42,225 nt of DNA from an uncultured Hyphomicrobium sp. (GCF_902826555.1 NZ_CADEFI010000031.1:1-42225); one strand, 5' to 3'. Numbered from the stretch's first letter, positions 25,281 through 34,514 are shown. Made by a program: numbers and translations. Notes: a model not told the origin generated them from the sequence alone.

Positions 25281-25817
25281 ATGGACAAACTCGAAGATCT
25301 CCTGAAACAGGCCGCTGTCAAGGGAAGCGCTCCCGTCGAACGCTGGGATCCGCCCTACTGCGGTGACATCGGCCTTTCGATCACCGGTGACGGGCAATGG
25401 CACTATCAAGGGAGCGTGATCGCGCGGCCGGGGTTGGTGCGCCTGTTCGCGCGCGTTTTGCGGCGCGATGAGGACGGGCGCTACTATCTCGTGACGCCGG
25501 TCGAGAAAGTGGACGTTGCCATCGCCGATGCGCCGTTTCTGGCAGTGGAGATGCAGGTGACGGGGGTGGCGCAAGCGCAGGCGCTGCTGTTCCGAACCAA
25601 CGTCGACGATGTGGTCAAGTGCGGTGCGGATCATCCGCTCAGGTTCGTCGAGGGCGATCCCGATCACGGGCTCAAGCCGTACCTGCACGTGCGCGGCAGG
25701 CTCGAGGCGCTGGTGACGCGGGCGCTCGTCTACGATCTCGTCGAGCTGGCTGCGCCTGGCCCCGACGGCGCATTAGGGCTTTGGAGCGACGGCACGTTCT
25801 TTCCGCTGCCGGCTTAG
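25281..25817 (+). CDS. DUF1285 family protein
   Basis: 178 residues with the DUF1285 landmarks PPYCGDIGLSI, the GQWHYQGS segment, RRDEDGRYYLVTPVEK and APFLAV, and a C-terminal WSDGTFFPL. There is no signal peptide or membrane segment, so it is probably cytoplasmic. The family's function is unknown; it is commonly encoded divergently from moxR in this group, suggesting a link to that operon. It converges on the next gene with a five-base gap. Confidence 0.85.
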   Translation: MDKLEDLLKQAAVKGSAPVERWDPPYCGDIGLSITGDGQWHYQGSVIARPGLVRLFARVLRRDEDGRYYLVTPVEKVDVAIADAPFLAVEMQVTGVAQAQALLFRTNVDDVVKCGADHPLRFVEGDPDHGLKPYLHVRGRLEALVTRALVYDLVELAAPGPDGALGLWSDGTFFPLPA

Positions 25818-25822
25818 TGCCG

Positions 25823-26611
25823 TCAGGGCGTGGTGGCCGTGGCCTTGGCGGGCTTCTCGGGCTTCTTGACCTCGGCGTCCTTGCCGGGCGGCTTCACAGG
25901 ATCCTTGGAGGCTTCGGTCTTTGCGGGTTTGCCCGCGGCGAGTTTCTTCTCCTCTTTGGCTTTTGCCTTCGCCTCGGCGCCCGGCCCATAGCGCTGCGCG
26001 CATTGCTTCAAGAGGAACTTGTTGATCGACTTGATCATGGGGCGGTGAAAAATGCCGAGCGTGTCCTCGAGTTGAGCCGCGGTCCAGACAGTGGATTTGA
26101 CGTCCTCGGGTCCCTCGATGTCCTCGAGGTTGATCCAGACCTTGTCGGCCTTGCCGTTCTTGAACTCGAGCTTCGGTGCGACGCGGGCCGTCAAGGGCTT
26201 CAGCGCGCCGTCGCGCTCGATGACGCATTTGACCTGATGAGCCGGGACGAACACCTTGTGCGAAGGTTTGGTCAGCGCCGCCACAATGTCGCTGCGCTGA
26301 AGCTTCAGATCAACCGTGCAGCGGGCGTCGCCGAAGCCCCAGGACACGCCTTTGCTCTTGCCGCCCTCGAGCGAGGATTTGGCCCAGGTCTTCTGGATGT
26401 CGCAGGTGAGGTCGTCGCCCACGGGCTTCTTCTCGAGCACCATGGTACAGAGGCGCTTCTCGCATGCCTTGAGGGCCGGTAGCTCGTCAGGCGGCTCCTC
26501 CAGCGCCGCGACGGGCGCGGCAGCGGCCAGCGCAAAGCAGGTGGCAGAGAAGGCGATGCGCCATCTTCTCGCGTTCGGCCGGAACATGCGGTCGCACATC
26601 TCTCCGCTCAT
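25823..26611 (-). CDS. Unrecognised secreted protein with Lys/Ala/Pro-rich tail
   Basis: About 262 residues if started at 26611; ATGs at 26599 and 26587 would also keep the leader. A basic N terminus and the hydrophobic stretch FSATCFALAAAAPVAALEEP look like a Sec signal peptide with cleavage after VAA or ALE. The mature part has about five cysteines, two in ACEKRLC and others in LTCD, ARCTV and VKCVI, suggesting disulfides in the periplasm. The last 55 residues are Lys/Ala/Pro-rich and likely disordered. I do not recognise a family. The low-complexity tail could bind polyanions or cell wall, but this is speculation. Confidence 0.7.
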   Translation of the reverse strand: MSGEMCDRMFRPNARRWRIAFSATCFALAAAAPVAALEEPPDELPALKACEKRLCTMVLEKKPVGDDLTCDIQKTWAKSSLEGGKSKGVSWGFGDARCTVDLKLQRSDIVAALTKPSHKVFVPAHQVKCVIERDGALKPLTARVAPKLEFKNGKADKVWINLEDIEGPEDVKSTVWTAAQLEDTLGIFHRPMIKSINKFLLKQCAQRYGPGAEAKAKAKEEKKLAAGKPAKTEASKDPVKPPGKDAEVKKPEKPAKATATTP

Positions 26612-26817
26612 GCTGTCCGTCCCGTCCTTAAGGGTCCGTGTTGGGACAAGGCCGCTTCGCCTTTGGTCGGTCGGGACGGGTACTGACACCCGATTGGGCC
26701 CAGATTTAGGCTCGGCAGCTTGAAAACCGGCCGGCGTGGGGTGTCCCTCGGGCTTGATGCGCCGCAAAGCTTGGGCTACCAAGCAGGTGACAACGAAGCA
26801 CAACACGGGAGGAACTA

Positions 26818-26961
26818 ATGGGGGTCAACACTTCGGGCGGTCATCCGGCCATGGACTACGCCGAGCATAACCGCACGTATCAGAACTTCCTCGCCTGGAC
26901 CAAGACCGGCATCATCTTCCTGGTCGTTCTGCTGTCGGGCATGGCGTACTTCCTCACCTGA
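26818..26961 (+). CDS. aa3-type cytochrome c oxidase subunit IV (47 residues)
   Basis: A 47-residue protein with a textbook ribosome site (GGGAGGA, four bases before ATG). The first half is polar and ends MDYAEHNRTYQNFLAWTK, followed by one membrane helix (TGIIFLVVLLSGMAYFL). This is the shape and signature of the small bacterial aa3 oxidase subunit IV (COX4_pro_2 family), a single-helix accessory subunit of the respiratory oxidase. The gene precedes the transhydrogenase operon in many Rhizobiales, as here; the spacing of 193 bases leaves room for a separate promoter. Confidence 0.88.
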   Translation: MGVNTSGGHPAMDYAEHNRTYQNFLAWTKTGIIFLVVLLSGMAYFLT

Positions 26962-27154
26962 GCCTCATCTTCTCATCTGCGTTTCCGCTATCCGGACTGC
27001 GCTGACGTTCGACCCCTGGCGCATCTCGCCGCTGCGGAAACGGGTTGTCCTCCGATAATCGGGGATTTTACCGGGCGGGCGTAGCTGTTCGCTCAGCTTG
27101 CGTGCCACTCATCGCTTGGGTTTTTCGTGTGCGAGCGTGTCAACGGATGGTCCG

Positions 27155-28285
27155 ATGGTTACCATAGCTGTGACGGCCGAAGCGCCGGATGAGCCACGCT
27201 TCGCCGTGTCGCCGGAGACGGTGAAAAAGCTCTCGGCGCTCGGCGCCAAGGTGCGGGTCGAGGCAGGTGCGGGTGGACGCTCGCGCTTTTCCGACGACGC
27301 CTTGAAGGCTGCAGGCGCGGAGATCGCCGCCGGCGCCGCGGAGGCGCTTTCGGGCGCGGACATGCTGCTCAAAGTGCGCCGCCCGTCCGCCGACGAGATC
27401 CGGCAGCTCAAGCCCGGCGCCATCGTCGCCGCGATTCTGGATCCCTACGACAAGGCCGCCATCGAGCCGCTGGCCGGGACGGGCGCAAATCTGTTCTCGA
27501 TGGAGTTCATGCCGCGCATCAGCCGTGCGCAGTCCATGGACGTGCTGTCGAGCCAGGCGAATCTCGCCGGCTACAAGGCGGTCGTCGATGCCGCGTCGCT
27601 GTTCGGGCAGGCGCTGCCGATGATGATGACGGCCGCCGGTACGGTGCCTGCGGCGAAGACCTTCATCATGGGTGTCGGCGTGGCGGGCCTGCAGGCCATC
27701 GCCACTGCGCGGCGGCTCGGGTCCATCGTCTCGGCAACCGACGTGCGTCCGGCCACCAAGGAGCAGGTGCAATCGCTCGGCGCCAAGTTCATCGCCGTCG
27801 AGGACGATGAATTCAAGCAGGCGCAGACGGCGGCCGGTTATGCCAAGCCGATGTCGGCCGAGTATCAAGCCAAGCAGGCGGCACTGGTCGCCGAGCACAT
27901 CAAGAACCAGGATATCGTCATCACGACCGCGCTCATTCCCGGGCGGCCGGCGCCGAAGCTCGTCAGCGCGGCGATGCTGGCGGCCATGAAGCCGGGCTCG
28001 GTGATCGTCGATCTTGCGGCCGAGCGTGGCGGCAATGTCGAGGGTACGGTGCCGGGGCAGACGGTCGAGGTCTCGGGCGTCAAGATCGTGGGGCCGCTCA
28101 ATCTTGCGGGCTCCGTGCCGGTCAATGCCTCGAGCCTTTACGCCAAGAACCTCTACGCGTTTCTCGAGCTCTTCTTCGACAAGAAGGAGAAGACGCTCAA
28201 GGTCAACTGGGACGACGAGATCATCAAGGGCACGCTGGTCGCGAAAGACGGCAAGATCGTGCATCCCAACCTCGCATCCGCCTGA
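27155..28285 (+). CDS. pntAA: NAD(P) transhydrogenase subunit alpha part 1 (dI, NAD(H)-binding)
   Basis: 376 residues from the ATG at 27155 ([21 protein letters not shown]), the usual start; an upstream frame from 27098 adds 19 non-conserved residues. Signatures: [20 protein letters not shown] and the NAD-binding Rossmann loop [17 protein letters not shown], then TDVRP. It forms the peripheral dI domain, which transfers hydride from NADH to NADP+ bound on PntB, driven by proton influx, so it supplies NADPH. The alpha subunit is split into two genes, as typical for alphaproteobacteria. pntAB follows after 11 bases. Confidence 0.95.
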   Translation: MVTIAVTAEAPDEPRFAVSPETVKKLSALGAKVRVEAGAGGRSRFSDDALKAAGAEIAAGAAEALSGADMLLKVRRPSADEIRQLKPGAIVAAILDPYDKAAIEPLAGTGANLFSMEFMPRISRAQSMDVLSSQANLAGYKAVVDAASLFGQALPMMMTAAGTVPAAKTFIMGVGVAGLQAIATARRLGSIVSATDVRPATKEQVQSLGAKFIAVEDDEFKQAQTAAGYAKPMSAEYQAKQAALVAEHIKNQDIVITTALIPGRPAPKLVSAAMLAAMKPGSVIVDLAAERGGNVEGTVPGQTVEVSGVKIVGPLNLAGSVPVNASSLYAKNLYAFLELFFDKKEKTLKVNWDDEIIKGTLVAKDGKIVHPNLASA

Positions 28286-28296
28286 GGGATCCAGCC

Positions 28297-28692
28297 ATGA
28301 AAGCGAAAGCGATTGCACTCGGCGTTCTGGCGGCACTGCTGCTGCCGTCGGCGGCCATGGCGTCGGGCGAGGGCATCGGAGGACCGGTCGATCCGTCGAT
28401 CTACCGGCTCATGGTGTTCGTGATGGCGATCTTCGTCGGCTACTACGTGGTGTGGAGCGTCACGCCAGCGCTGCATACGCCGCTGATGAGCGTCACCAAC
28501 GCCATCAGCTCGGTGATCGTCGTCGGCGCGCTGCTGGCGGTCGGCGTCGAGCTCGTCATGGAAGGCACGACGCTGGCGCGCATCTTCGGTTTCCTGGCGC
28601 TGGTCATGGCGTCGATCAACATTTTCGGCGGCTTCCTCGTCACGAGCCGCATGCTCGCCATGTACAAGAAAAAAGACAAAGCCGCGAAGTAG
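28297..28692 (+). CDS. pntAB: NAD(P) transhydrogenase subunit alpha part 2 (membrane)
   Basis: 131 residues: an N-terminal hydrophobic leader-like segment, then three membrane helices (about 30-52, 63-86, 90-108), with the conserved [26 protein letters not shown] loop region. It forms part of the dII proton channel together with the PntB membrane domain. It lies between pntAA and pntB, with spacings of 11 bases each, and has GAGGGA before its ATG. Confidence 0.94.
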   Translation: MKAKAIALGVLAALLLPSAAMASGEGIGGPVDPSIYRLMVFVMAIFVGYYVVWSVTPALHTPLMSVTNAISSVIVVGALLAVGVELVMEGTTLARIFGFLALVMASINIFGGFLVTSRMLAMYKKKDKAAK

Positions 28693-28703
28693 AGGGATAG
28701 CAG

Positions 28704-30110
28704 ATGACTGCCAATATCGCCGCCTCCCTCTATCTCGTCGCCGGCGTGCTGTTCATTCTGGCACTGCGCGGGCTTTCGCATCCCGAGACGAGCCGCAAGG
28801 GCAATCTCTACGGCATGGTCGGCATGACCATCGCCATCGCGACGACGCTCGCGGTCTCGAACCCGCAGGAGGCGCTGACCTGGGGGTTGATCGCCGCCGG
28901 CCTCGGCACCGGCGCCATCATCGGCGCGGTGATCGCAAAGAAGATCCCGATGACGCAGATGCCCGAGCTGGTGGCGGCGTTCCACTCGCTCGTCGGCCTC
29001 GCGGCCGTGTTCGTCGCGGCGGCGGCGCTCTATGCGCCGGAAGCCTTCGGCATCGGACAGCCTGGCGGAATTGCACCTGCGAGCCTGGTCGAGATGGGGC
29101 TCGGCCTCGCCATCGGCGCCATCACGTTCACTGGCTCGGTGATCGCTTTCGCCAAGCTTTCGGGACGCATGTCGGGAGCGCCGATCATCCTGCCGCTGCG
29201 CCACATCGTGAACCTGTCGCTGTTCCTGCTCCTGGCGTGGCTGATCTATCAATTCTGCATCTCGGGCGGCAACGCGACGCTGTTCTGGGCCATCACGGCC
29301 GTCGCGCTCCTCTTCGGCGTGCTCATCATCATTCCGATCGGCGGCGCGGACATGCCGGTCGTGGTCTCCATGCTCAACTCCTATTCGGGCTGGGCGGCCG
29401 CGGGCATCGGCTTCACGCTCGGCAACATCGCGCTCATCATCACCGGCGCGCTGGTCGGCTCGTCGGGCGCGATCCTCAGCTACATCATGTGCAAGGGCAT
29501 GAACCGCAGCTTCATCTCGGTGATCGCGGGCGGGTTCGGCGGCGAGACGGCGGGACCCGGTGGCGGCGGCGGCGAGCAGAAGCCGGTGAAGCTCGGATCG
29601 GCTGAGGATGCGGCCTACGTGCTGAAGAACGCTTCCAAGGTCATCATCGTGCCCGGCTATGGCATGGCCGTCGCCCAGGCTCAGCATGCGCTGCGTGAAA
29701 TGGCGGATGCCATGAAGAAGGCCGGCGTCGAGGTGAAGTATGCGATCCATCCGGTCGCGGGCCGCATGCCCGGTCACATGAACGTGCTGCTCGCGGAAGC
29801 CAATGTTCCGTACGACGAGGTGTTCGAGCTCGAGGACATCAACTCGGAATTCTCGCAGGCGGATGCCGTCTACGTCATCGGCGCCAACGACGTCGTGAAT
29901 CCCGCCGCCGAGGACGACAAGACTTCGCCGATCTACGGCATGCCGGTGCTGCAGGTGTGGAAGGCCGCAACGGTGTTCTTCAACAAGCGGTCGCTCGCGT
30001 CGGGCTATGCCGGCATCGACAATCCCGTGTTCTATCGCGACAACACGGTCATGGTTCTCGGCGATGCCAAGAAGATGACCGAGGAGATCGCGAAGGCGAT
30101 GGCGCACTAA
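28704..30110 (+). CDS. pntB: NAD(P) transhydrogenase subunit beta
   Basis: 468 residues. The first about 270 form nine or so membrane helices (dII), including AFHSLVGLAAVFVA and the helix GGADMPVVVSMLNSYSGWAAA. The C-terminal dIII domain binds NADP(H), with IVPGYGMAVAQAQHALREM, IHPVAGRMPGHMNVLLAEANVPYD and GANDVVNPAA. The His in AFHS is the conserved proton-path residue. The ribosome site GAGGGATAG precedes the ATG. No convincing hairpin terminator is seen after the stop. Confidence 0.95.
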   Translation: MTANIAASLYLVAGVLFILALRGLSHPETSRKGNLYGMVGMTIAIATTLAVSNPQEALTWGLIAAGLGTGAIIGAVIAKKIPMTQMPELVAAFHSLVGLAAVFVAAAALYAPEAFGIGQPGGIAPASLVEMGLGLAIGAITFTGSVIAFAKLSGRMSGAPIILPLRHIVNLSLFLLLAWLIYQFCISGGNATLFWAITAVALLFGVLIIIPIGGADMPVVVSMLNSYSGWAAAGIGFTLGNIALIITGALVGSSGAILSYIMCKGMNRSFISVIAGGFGGETAGPGGGGGEQKPVKLGSAEDAAYVLKNASKVIIVPGYGMAVAQAQHALREMADAMKKAGVEVKYAIHPVAGRMPGHMNVLLAEANVPYDEVFELEDINSEFSQADAVYVIGANDVVNPAAEDDKTSPIYGMPVLQVWKAATVFFNKRSLASGYAGIDNPVFYRDNTVMVLGDAKKMTEEIAKAMAH

Positions 30111-30198
30111 GGGGCGGGCACTGGCCTCGCGTAGACGCTGTGATCCGGATGCCGCCTTGATGCGTTGTCGCAAGAGGTCGCTGCGTCGGGAGGATCGG

Positions 30199-30606
30199 AT
30201 GGCTACGAAAGCTTCAATTCTGTGTGCGTTACCATGCGCCGCTCTGGTGGCGGTGATTGCAGCGCTTGCTCCCTCATCGATGGTCTACGCCGGGACGGCG
30301 ACATCCGGAGCCGCCAGCGACGGCGCCCGCTACGGACAGGCCGCAGGCGCCGCGCTCGTCTGCTACGGCCTCGCGACCACGCCGCTCGCCGCTACGTTGA
30401 GGGACAGATACCACGACGCCGAGCTGGCCGTTTTCGACGCTCAGGCGGGCAAGGTTCTGGAGGCGTGGAAGGCGACGCAACGGTGTGAAAATGCCGGCGG
30501 CCCCAATCCCTGCAAGCTTTCCCATGTCTGGAGCTGCCAGGAGGCGCTCAAGGAAATTGGGCCCCAAGGCACGGCGGTTCCCGGGCTTGTGGTGCAAAAG
30601 GAGTAG
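30199..30606 (+). CDS. Unrecognised small secreted cysteine-containing protein
   Basis: 135 residues from the ATG at 30199, with GGGAGGA upstream. A signal peptide (MATKASILCALPCAALVAVIAALAP...YAG) covers about the first 32 residues. The mature part is Ala-rich and helical (GARYGQAAGAALVCYGLATTPLAATLRDRYH) with four cysteines; three are clustered in CENAGGPNPC and WSC near the C terminus, so two disulfides are possible. I do not recognise a family. It follows pntB by 88 bases and could be read through from that operon, but has no evident link to it. Confidence 0.7.
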   Translation: MATKASILCALPCAALVAVIAALAPSSMVYAGTATSGAASDGARYGQAAGAALVCYGLATTPLAATLRDRYHDAELAVFDAQAGKVLEAWKATQRCENAGGPNPCKLSHVWSCQEALKEIGPQGTAVPGLVVQKE

Positions 30607-30767
30607 TCCGGATTTCGGCTCGCTCGTTCGGCCCTTTGCGTCGGCCGAGCGGCGTTTCCGATCGGGGTGCGGCGAAGTTATCCCCTTGCGTCAGAGATCG
30701 GGAAGACTCTAGCCTTCGTATCAGTGGTCACGACTTCAGGGCACCATCTCATCCGAAAGGGCTGCGC

Positions 30768-31316
30768 ATGAGGGCCTCGGCACTCCTCATCGGCTTTCTG
30801 ATGCTCGCGCTCGGCGGAGGGGCTGCCTCTGCCCAGGGGCTCGAGCTCGAGCCTGTGATCGGCGGCAACCCCATGCGCTGCTACGACTTCCGCGGCGCCG
30901 TCGTGCGGACGCTGCAAACGACGGAGCTCGGCGACGTCGGACGCGCGTCGATCATTGCGCGCATGCCAATCATCTCGCTCGATCCTGACCGCATGCGGGC
31001 CCTGCCGCCCAAGCTGCAGATCTTCTTCTTCATGCACGAATGCGCTCATCACGTGCTCGGGCACGTGATCAAGCCGACACTGCAGAGCGAGCGCGACGCG
31101 GATTGCTGGTCGGCCAACTATGGCCGGTGGGCAGGCCTGTTCGTGCGCAAAGACGTCGAGGAGTGGGCGCCGTACTTCGCGAGGAGCAACGGGTCGAAGT
31201 TCGGGCATCTGCCTGGGCCGGAGCGCCAGGCCTATATCCTCAACTGCTTCGACAGGCCGGAATCCGAGCCCGTTGCGGCGGCGCTCGGCGTCCCGGCCCG
31301 AAAGCTTCAGCGGTAG
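30768..31316 (+). CDS. Secreted HExxH zinc metalloprotease-like protein
   Basis: 182 residues from the ATG at 30768 (AAAGGG upstream). A signal peptide ends about ASAQ (residue 23). The core has FFFMHECAHHVLGHV (His90, Glu91, His94) and, 14 residues later, a Glu in SERDADCWSA (Glu108), a gluzincin arrangement similar to M48-type peptidases. A short conserved-looking domain surrounds it, and C38 and C113 might pair. It is small for a protease, and the fold cannot be confirmed by eye. The last ten bases overlap the 3' end of the convergent LysM gene. Confidence 0.7.
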   Translation: MRASALLIGFLMLALGGGAASAQGLELEPVIGGNPMRCYDFRGAVVRTLQTTELGDVGRASIIARMPIISLDPDRMRALPPKLQIFFFMHECAHHVLGHVIKPTLQSERDADCWSANYGRWAGLFVRKDVEEWAPYFARSNGSKFGHLPGPERQAYILNCFDRPESEPVAAALGVPARKLQR

Positions 31317-31897
31317 CGCGTCGGAATGACGAGACGCTGGCCGATGGTGATGCGCTCGCTCGACAGTCGGTTGGCGGTGATCAGATCGCCCATCGGCACA
31401 TTGTAGCGGCGCGACAGCGAATAGAGCGTGTCACCTTCGGCAACCTCTACGACATAAGGTGCGTTGCCAGGGTAGCGCGAGCCGTATGCGGGGCCGGTGG
31501 AGCCGGTCGTGATGCCGGAAGCGGGCTGCTGCCAGCGTGCATTCGGATCATGTTGGCGCGGGCCGAGGCTGGCGGTTTGGATGGTCTTCGGCGGTCCGAG
31601 CCGGCCATGGCCGCTGTCGTAGGCGGCGACTTCGCGCGGGGTGGGCTCGCCGGGATCGATGTAGCGGCGCGGGGCCTCGGCATAGGGGCGGCCTGAGGTG
31701 CCATTCGTGTAGTAGCCGCCGTTCGTCGAGCCGTCGGGATAGCGACGCTGTGCGTTCCCGTAGACGCCTTGCTCGGGACGGAGGCTGGTGCTGGCGAGGG
31801 TGTCCTGGGAGCCGCCGGAGCTGCAACCGGCGAGGATGGCGGCAAGAGAGGCGAGGATCAGCGCTTGGACGCCGATCGCGCGGTGACGGGAACGCAT
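31307..31897 (-). CDS. LysM domain lipoprotein
   Basis: 196 residues from the ATG at 31897. The signal peptide ends in the lipobox LAGC, then SSGG, giving a lipid-anchored protein. A Gly/Tyr/Pro-rich linker of about 100 residues leads to one LysM domain at the C terminus (about 148-195): YVVEVAEGDTLYSLSRRYNVPMGDLI and ITIGQRLVIP. LysM binds peptidoglycan. There is no M23 peptidase domain, so this is a wall-binding lipoprotein only, as in the N-terminal half of NlpD-type proteins. Confidence 0.88.
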   Translation of the reverse strand: MRSRHRAIGVQALILASLAAILAGCSSGGSQDTLASTSLRPEQGVYGNAQRRYPDGSTNGGYYTNGTSGRPYAEAPRRYIDPGEPTPREVAAYDSGHGRLGPPKTIQTASLGPRQHDPNARWQQPASGITTGSTGPAYGSRYPGNAPYVVEVAEGDTLYSLSRRYNVPMGDLITANRLSSERITIGQRLVIPTRYR

Positions 31898-32025
31898 GAC
31901 AAATACTCCGCTAACGCATATGCGTTTAGGAAGCACAGCTTTTGGTTAACCGAGCCTTAAGGTACGCGGTGTGACGGCCTGTGGTAGGCTCGTCCCGCAG
32001 TTCAAAACAGTGCGGCGGAGCGGGC

Positions 32026-32853
32026 TTGAGGCTGATCCTCAAAACGGCGGCAGGAGTGGCGTTGGCGATGGGACTGCTGGCTTTGATCGTGCCGACCCTT
32101 CAACGCCATCTCATGTATTTCCCCGACACGACCTACACCAAGCCGGCTCAAGCCGGGCTCTCGAATGTCGCCGAGCAGGTGCTCGAGACGCCGGATGGCG
32201 CGCGCGTCATCGCGTGGTACGCCAAGGCCAAGCCGGGACGGCCGACGATCCTCTATTTTCACGGCAATGCCGGGTCGCTCGAAACGCGGAGCGAGCGCAT
32301 CAGGAAGTACATGGCGCAGGGGCTCGGCGTCTTCATGATGACGTATCGCGGCTTTGGCGGCAGCACGGGCGAACCCTCGGAAGCGGCGAATGTCGCCGAC
32401 GCAAAACAGGCCTTCAACACGCTGACGGCCTCGGTCGATCCGCTCGATGTGATCATCTACGGAGAGTCGCTCGGCACGGGCGTCGCGGTGCAGGTGGCGG
32501 CCGAGAAGCGCGTGAGGGGCGTCGTTCTCGATGCGCCCTATACGTCGATGGTGGACCTGGCGCGGCTCCATCATCCCTTCATTCCCGGCCGCTGGTTCAT
32601 GACCGACCGCTACGAGACGCGCCGGCACATTGCGAAAGTCGCCGCGCCGCTGCTGGTAATCCACGGCGAGAAGGATCATATCGTGCCGATCGAAATGGGC
32701 CGCGAGATCCATGCGCTCGCGCAGTCGCCGAAGACGCTCAGAACGTTTCCGGCTGCGGGGCACGACGATCACTACAAGTATGGGTCGTACGATGCGCTCT
32801 ACGCGTGGATCGAGACGCTCGGCGGCGAGGGGCGGCGGGCAAGCCAGGGCTAG
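32026..32853 (+). CDS. Membrane-anchored alpha/beta hydrolase (ABHD13/Bem46-like)
   Basis: About 275 residues if started at the TTG at 32026 (GGAG six bases upstream); a GTG at 31981 would add 15 residues. An N-terminal membrane helix (about 3-26) is followed by an alpha/beta hydrolase: oxyanion region LYFHGNAGSLE, TYRGFGGSTG, nucleophile elbow IYGESLGTG (Ser), catalytic Asp in HGEKDHIVP and His in AAGHDDHY. This matches the Bem46/ABHD13 family of serine hydrolases. The substrate is unknown. It is divergent from the LysM lipoprotein gene and convergent with the M48 protease gene. Confidence 0.85.
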   Translation: MRLILKTAAGVALAMGLLALIVPTLQRHLMYFPDTTYTKPAQAGLSNVAEQVLETPDGARVIAWYAKAKPGRPTILYFHGNAGSLETRSERIRKYMAQGLGVFMMTYRGFGGSTGEPSEAANVADAKQAFNTLTASVDPLDVIIYGESLGTGVAVQVAAEKRVRGVVLDAPYTSMVDLARLHHPFIPGRWFMTDRYETRRHIAKVAAPLLVIHGEKDHIVPIEMGREIHALAQSPKTLRTFPAAGHDDHYKYGSYDALYAWIETLGGEGRRASQG

Positions 32854-32879
32854 AGCCCCACGGTCGTCGCGCGTCCGCT

Positions 32880-34514
32880 CTAGAGCGTCGAGCCCTCGAA
32901 GGTGGCGATGCCGATCAAGGCCAGGACAGCGAAGACCAACAGCGGGAAGAGCACGCCGGCGAGATAGGGATAGGCCTTGAGGGTGCCGGCGCTGGACTTG
33001 AGCTCGCTCAGGATCACGTAGCCGCCCATGCTGCGGCGGAACCATCCGGTGACCTCGCCTTTGGCGCCGATGTGCGGCTTGACGCGGCGCCAGCCCGTCC
33101 AGAGATCGCCGATGGGACCCAGCAGCGAACGGAAGTCGACGGCCATGCGGCCGGTCGGATCGGCAAACATCGTGTCCTCGCCGACGATGGATCCGGCATC
33201 GACGCGGCCGATCACCTCGCCCTTGAGGCGAACGGGACGGCCGACGATGGGCGAGGCGGCGACGTCTCCCATCAGCGCTACGACATCGGTGTCGACCGGC
33301 TGGGAAATCGGGTAGGTGATCGGGATCAGCGCCGCCCAGGCCAGCACGGACGCCGGAATGGCCAGAAGCGCGAGGGCCGGAAGATTCGAAGTGGCGCCGA
33401 GCCAGCCGCCGACGATCAGGATCAAAGTCGGGATCGCGATCAGGGTGAGCTCGCGCACGAACTTGCTCCACAGCGCGGCCGGATCGACCTTGGCGCGCGT
33501 TGCGGCTTTCTCGATGTCGATGTCCGCGAACGACTGGCGCTTCTCGCCGGCGATGGCGGCGAGCGCGTGGATGCGCTTGCCGGTGAGCGGGTGGGTGGAA
33601 TTCAACTCCACGAGCTTGGCCCATGGATTGTAGATGTCGAACAGCATCGCGTTCGCGGTGGCATCGGGATTGATCTTGGCGGCTTCCACGACCAGCCCCA
33701 GGTGGCTCGCGCCCTTGAAGTCGACGACGCCCATATGGCGCGTCGATGCGAGCAGCTCGCGCGTCTCGTCGGTGTCCGCGGTCTCGGCGATGCCGTAGGC
33801 GATCTTGACCAGGGCGTTCGACAGATGCCGCGCTTCGACGCGCTCGGCGGCGAAGGCATCGGCGAGATATTCGCGCGTGCGGGAAAGGTAGAGCAAGATA
33901 TAGGTGCCCAGCAGATACATCGCGTAGGCCGCAAAACCGACGATGGCGAGGTTGCCCTTGCCTTTCGAGTTCGAACTGCCGGACGAGCGGCGGGTCAGGC
34001 TTGAGTAGATGACGTACAGCATCTGCACGAGAGTGCCGGCGACGGTCATGACGAGGAAGTCGCGGTGAACGATGTGGCCGAGCTCATGGGCGACGACGGC
34101 GCGCGTCTCGTCCTCGTTCAAGAACTCGAAGATGCCGTCGGTGAGGACGATGCGAGCGTTGGAGCGGAAGAGGCCGTAGGTGAAGGCGGTCGGATTGCGA
34201 TCGGGGATGATGCCGACGGACGGCGCGGTAAAGCCGTACTCGCGCGCAACATCATGCACGATGGCATGGACGTGCGGATGACGCGCCTTGAGATCGTCGT
34301 CGTCGAGATAGACGAGCTTGTTCACCCACCGCAGCATCAGATCCGTGAGCCACGGGCTGATGAAGAAGATCACCGTGTTGATGATCAGCACCATCACCAT
34401 TGCCGGGCCGACCTCGAGGCTTCCGGCCGCGACGAGGGCTGCAATCACCACTCCTGTCACCATGGCGGTCAGGAGCGAGAGGGTGACGAGGGAGGCGAAG
34501 AAGAGCTTTGTCAT
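32880..34514 (-). CDS. M48 family membrane metalloprotease with C-terminal extension
   Basis: 544 residues. Two N-terminal helices (about 7-30, 37-56), then the M48 core: VVAHELGHIVH (His143, Glu144, His147) and REYLADAFA (zinc ligand Glu215), with two further helices between and the HPLTGKRI segment. Zinc ligands are complete, so it should be active in membrane protein quality control, as in HtpX. The family is usually about 290-350 residues; here about 200 extra residues carry two more helices, a soluble SH3/NfeD-like stretch (VVGRPVRLKGEVIGRV...) and a final helix. The extension is unusual for HtpX. Confidence 0.87.
   Translation of the reverse strand: MTKLFFASLVTLSLLTAMVTGVVIAALVAAGSLEVGPAMVMVLIINTVIFFISPWLTDLMLRWVNKLVYLDDDDLKARHPHVHAIVHDVAREYGFTAPSVGIIPDRNPTAFTYGLFRSNARIVLTDGIFEFLNEDETRAVVAHELGHIVHRDFLVMTVAGTLVQMLYVIYSSLTRRSSGSSNSKGKGNLAIVGFAAYAMYLLGTYILLYLSRTREYLADAFAAERVEARHLSNALVKIAYGIAETADTDETRELLASTRHMGVVDFKGASHLGLVVEAAKINPDATANAMLFDIYNPWAKLVELNSTHPLTGKRIHALAAIAGEKRQSFADIDIEKAATRAKVDPAALWSKFVRELTLIAIPTLILIVGGWLGATSNLPALALLAIPASVLAWAALIPITYPISQPVDTDVVALMGDVAASPIVGRPVRLKGEVIGRVDAGSIVGEDTMFADPTGRMAVDFRSLLGPIGDLWTGWRRVKPHIGAKGEVTGWFRRSMGGYVILSELKSSAGTLKAYPYLAGVLFPLLVFAVLALIGIATFEGSTL

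Noticed and set aside
31971-34004. 677-codon plus-strand open frame
   Set aside because: It runs across the hydrolase gene in another frame and then antisense to the M48 protease; no domain continuity.
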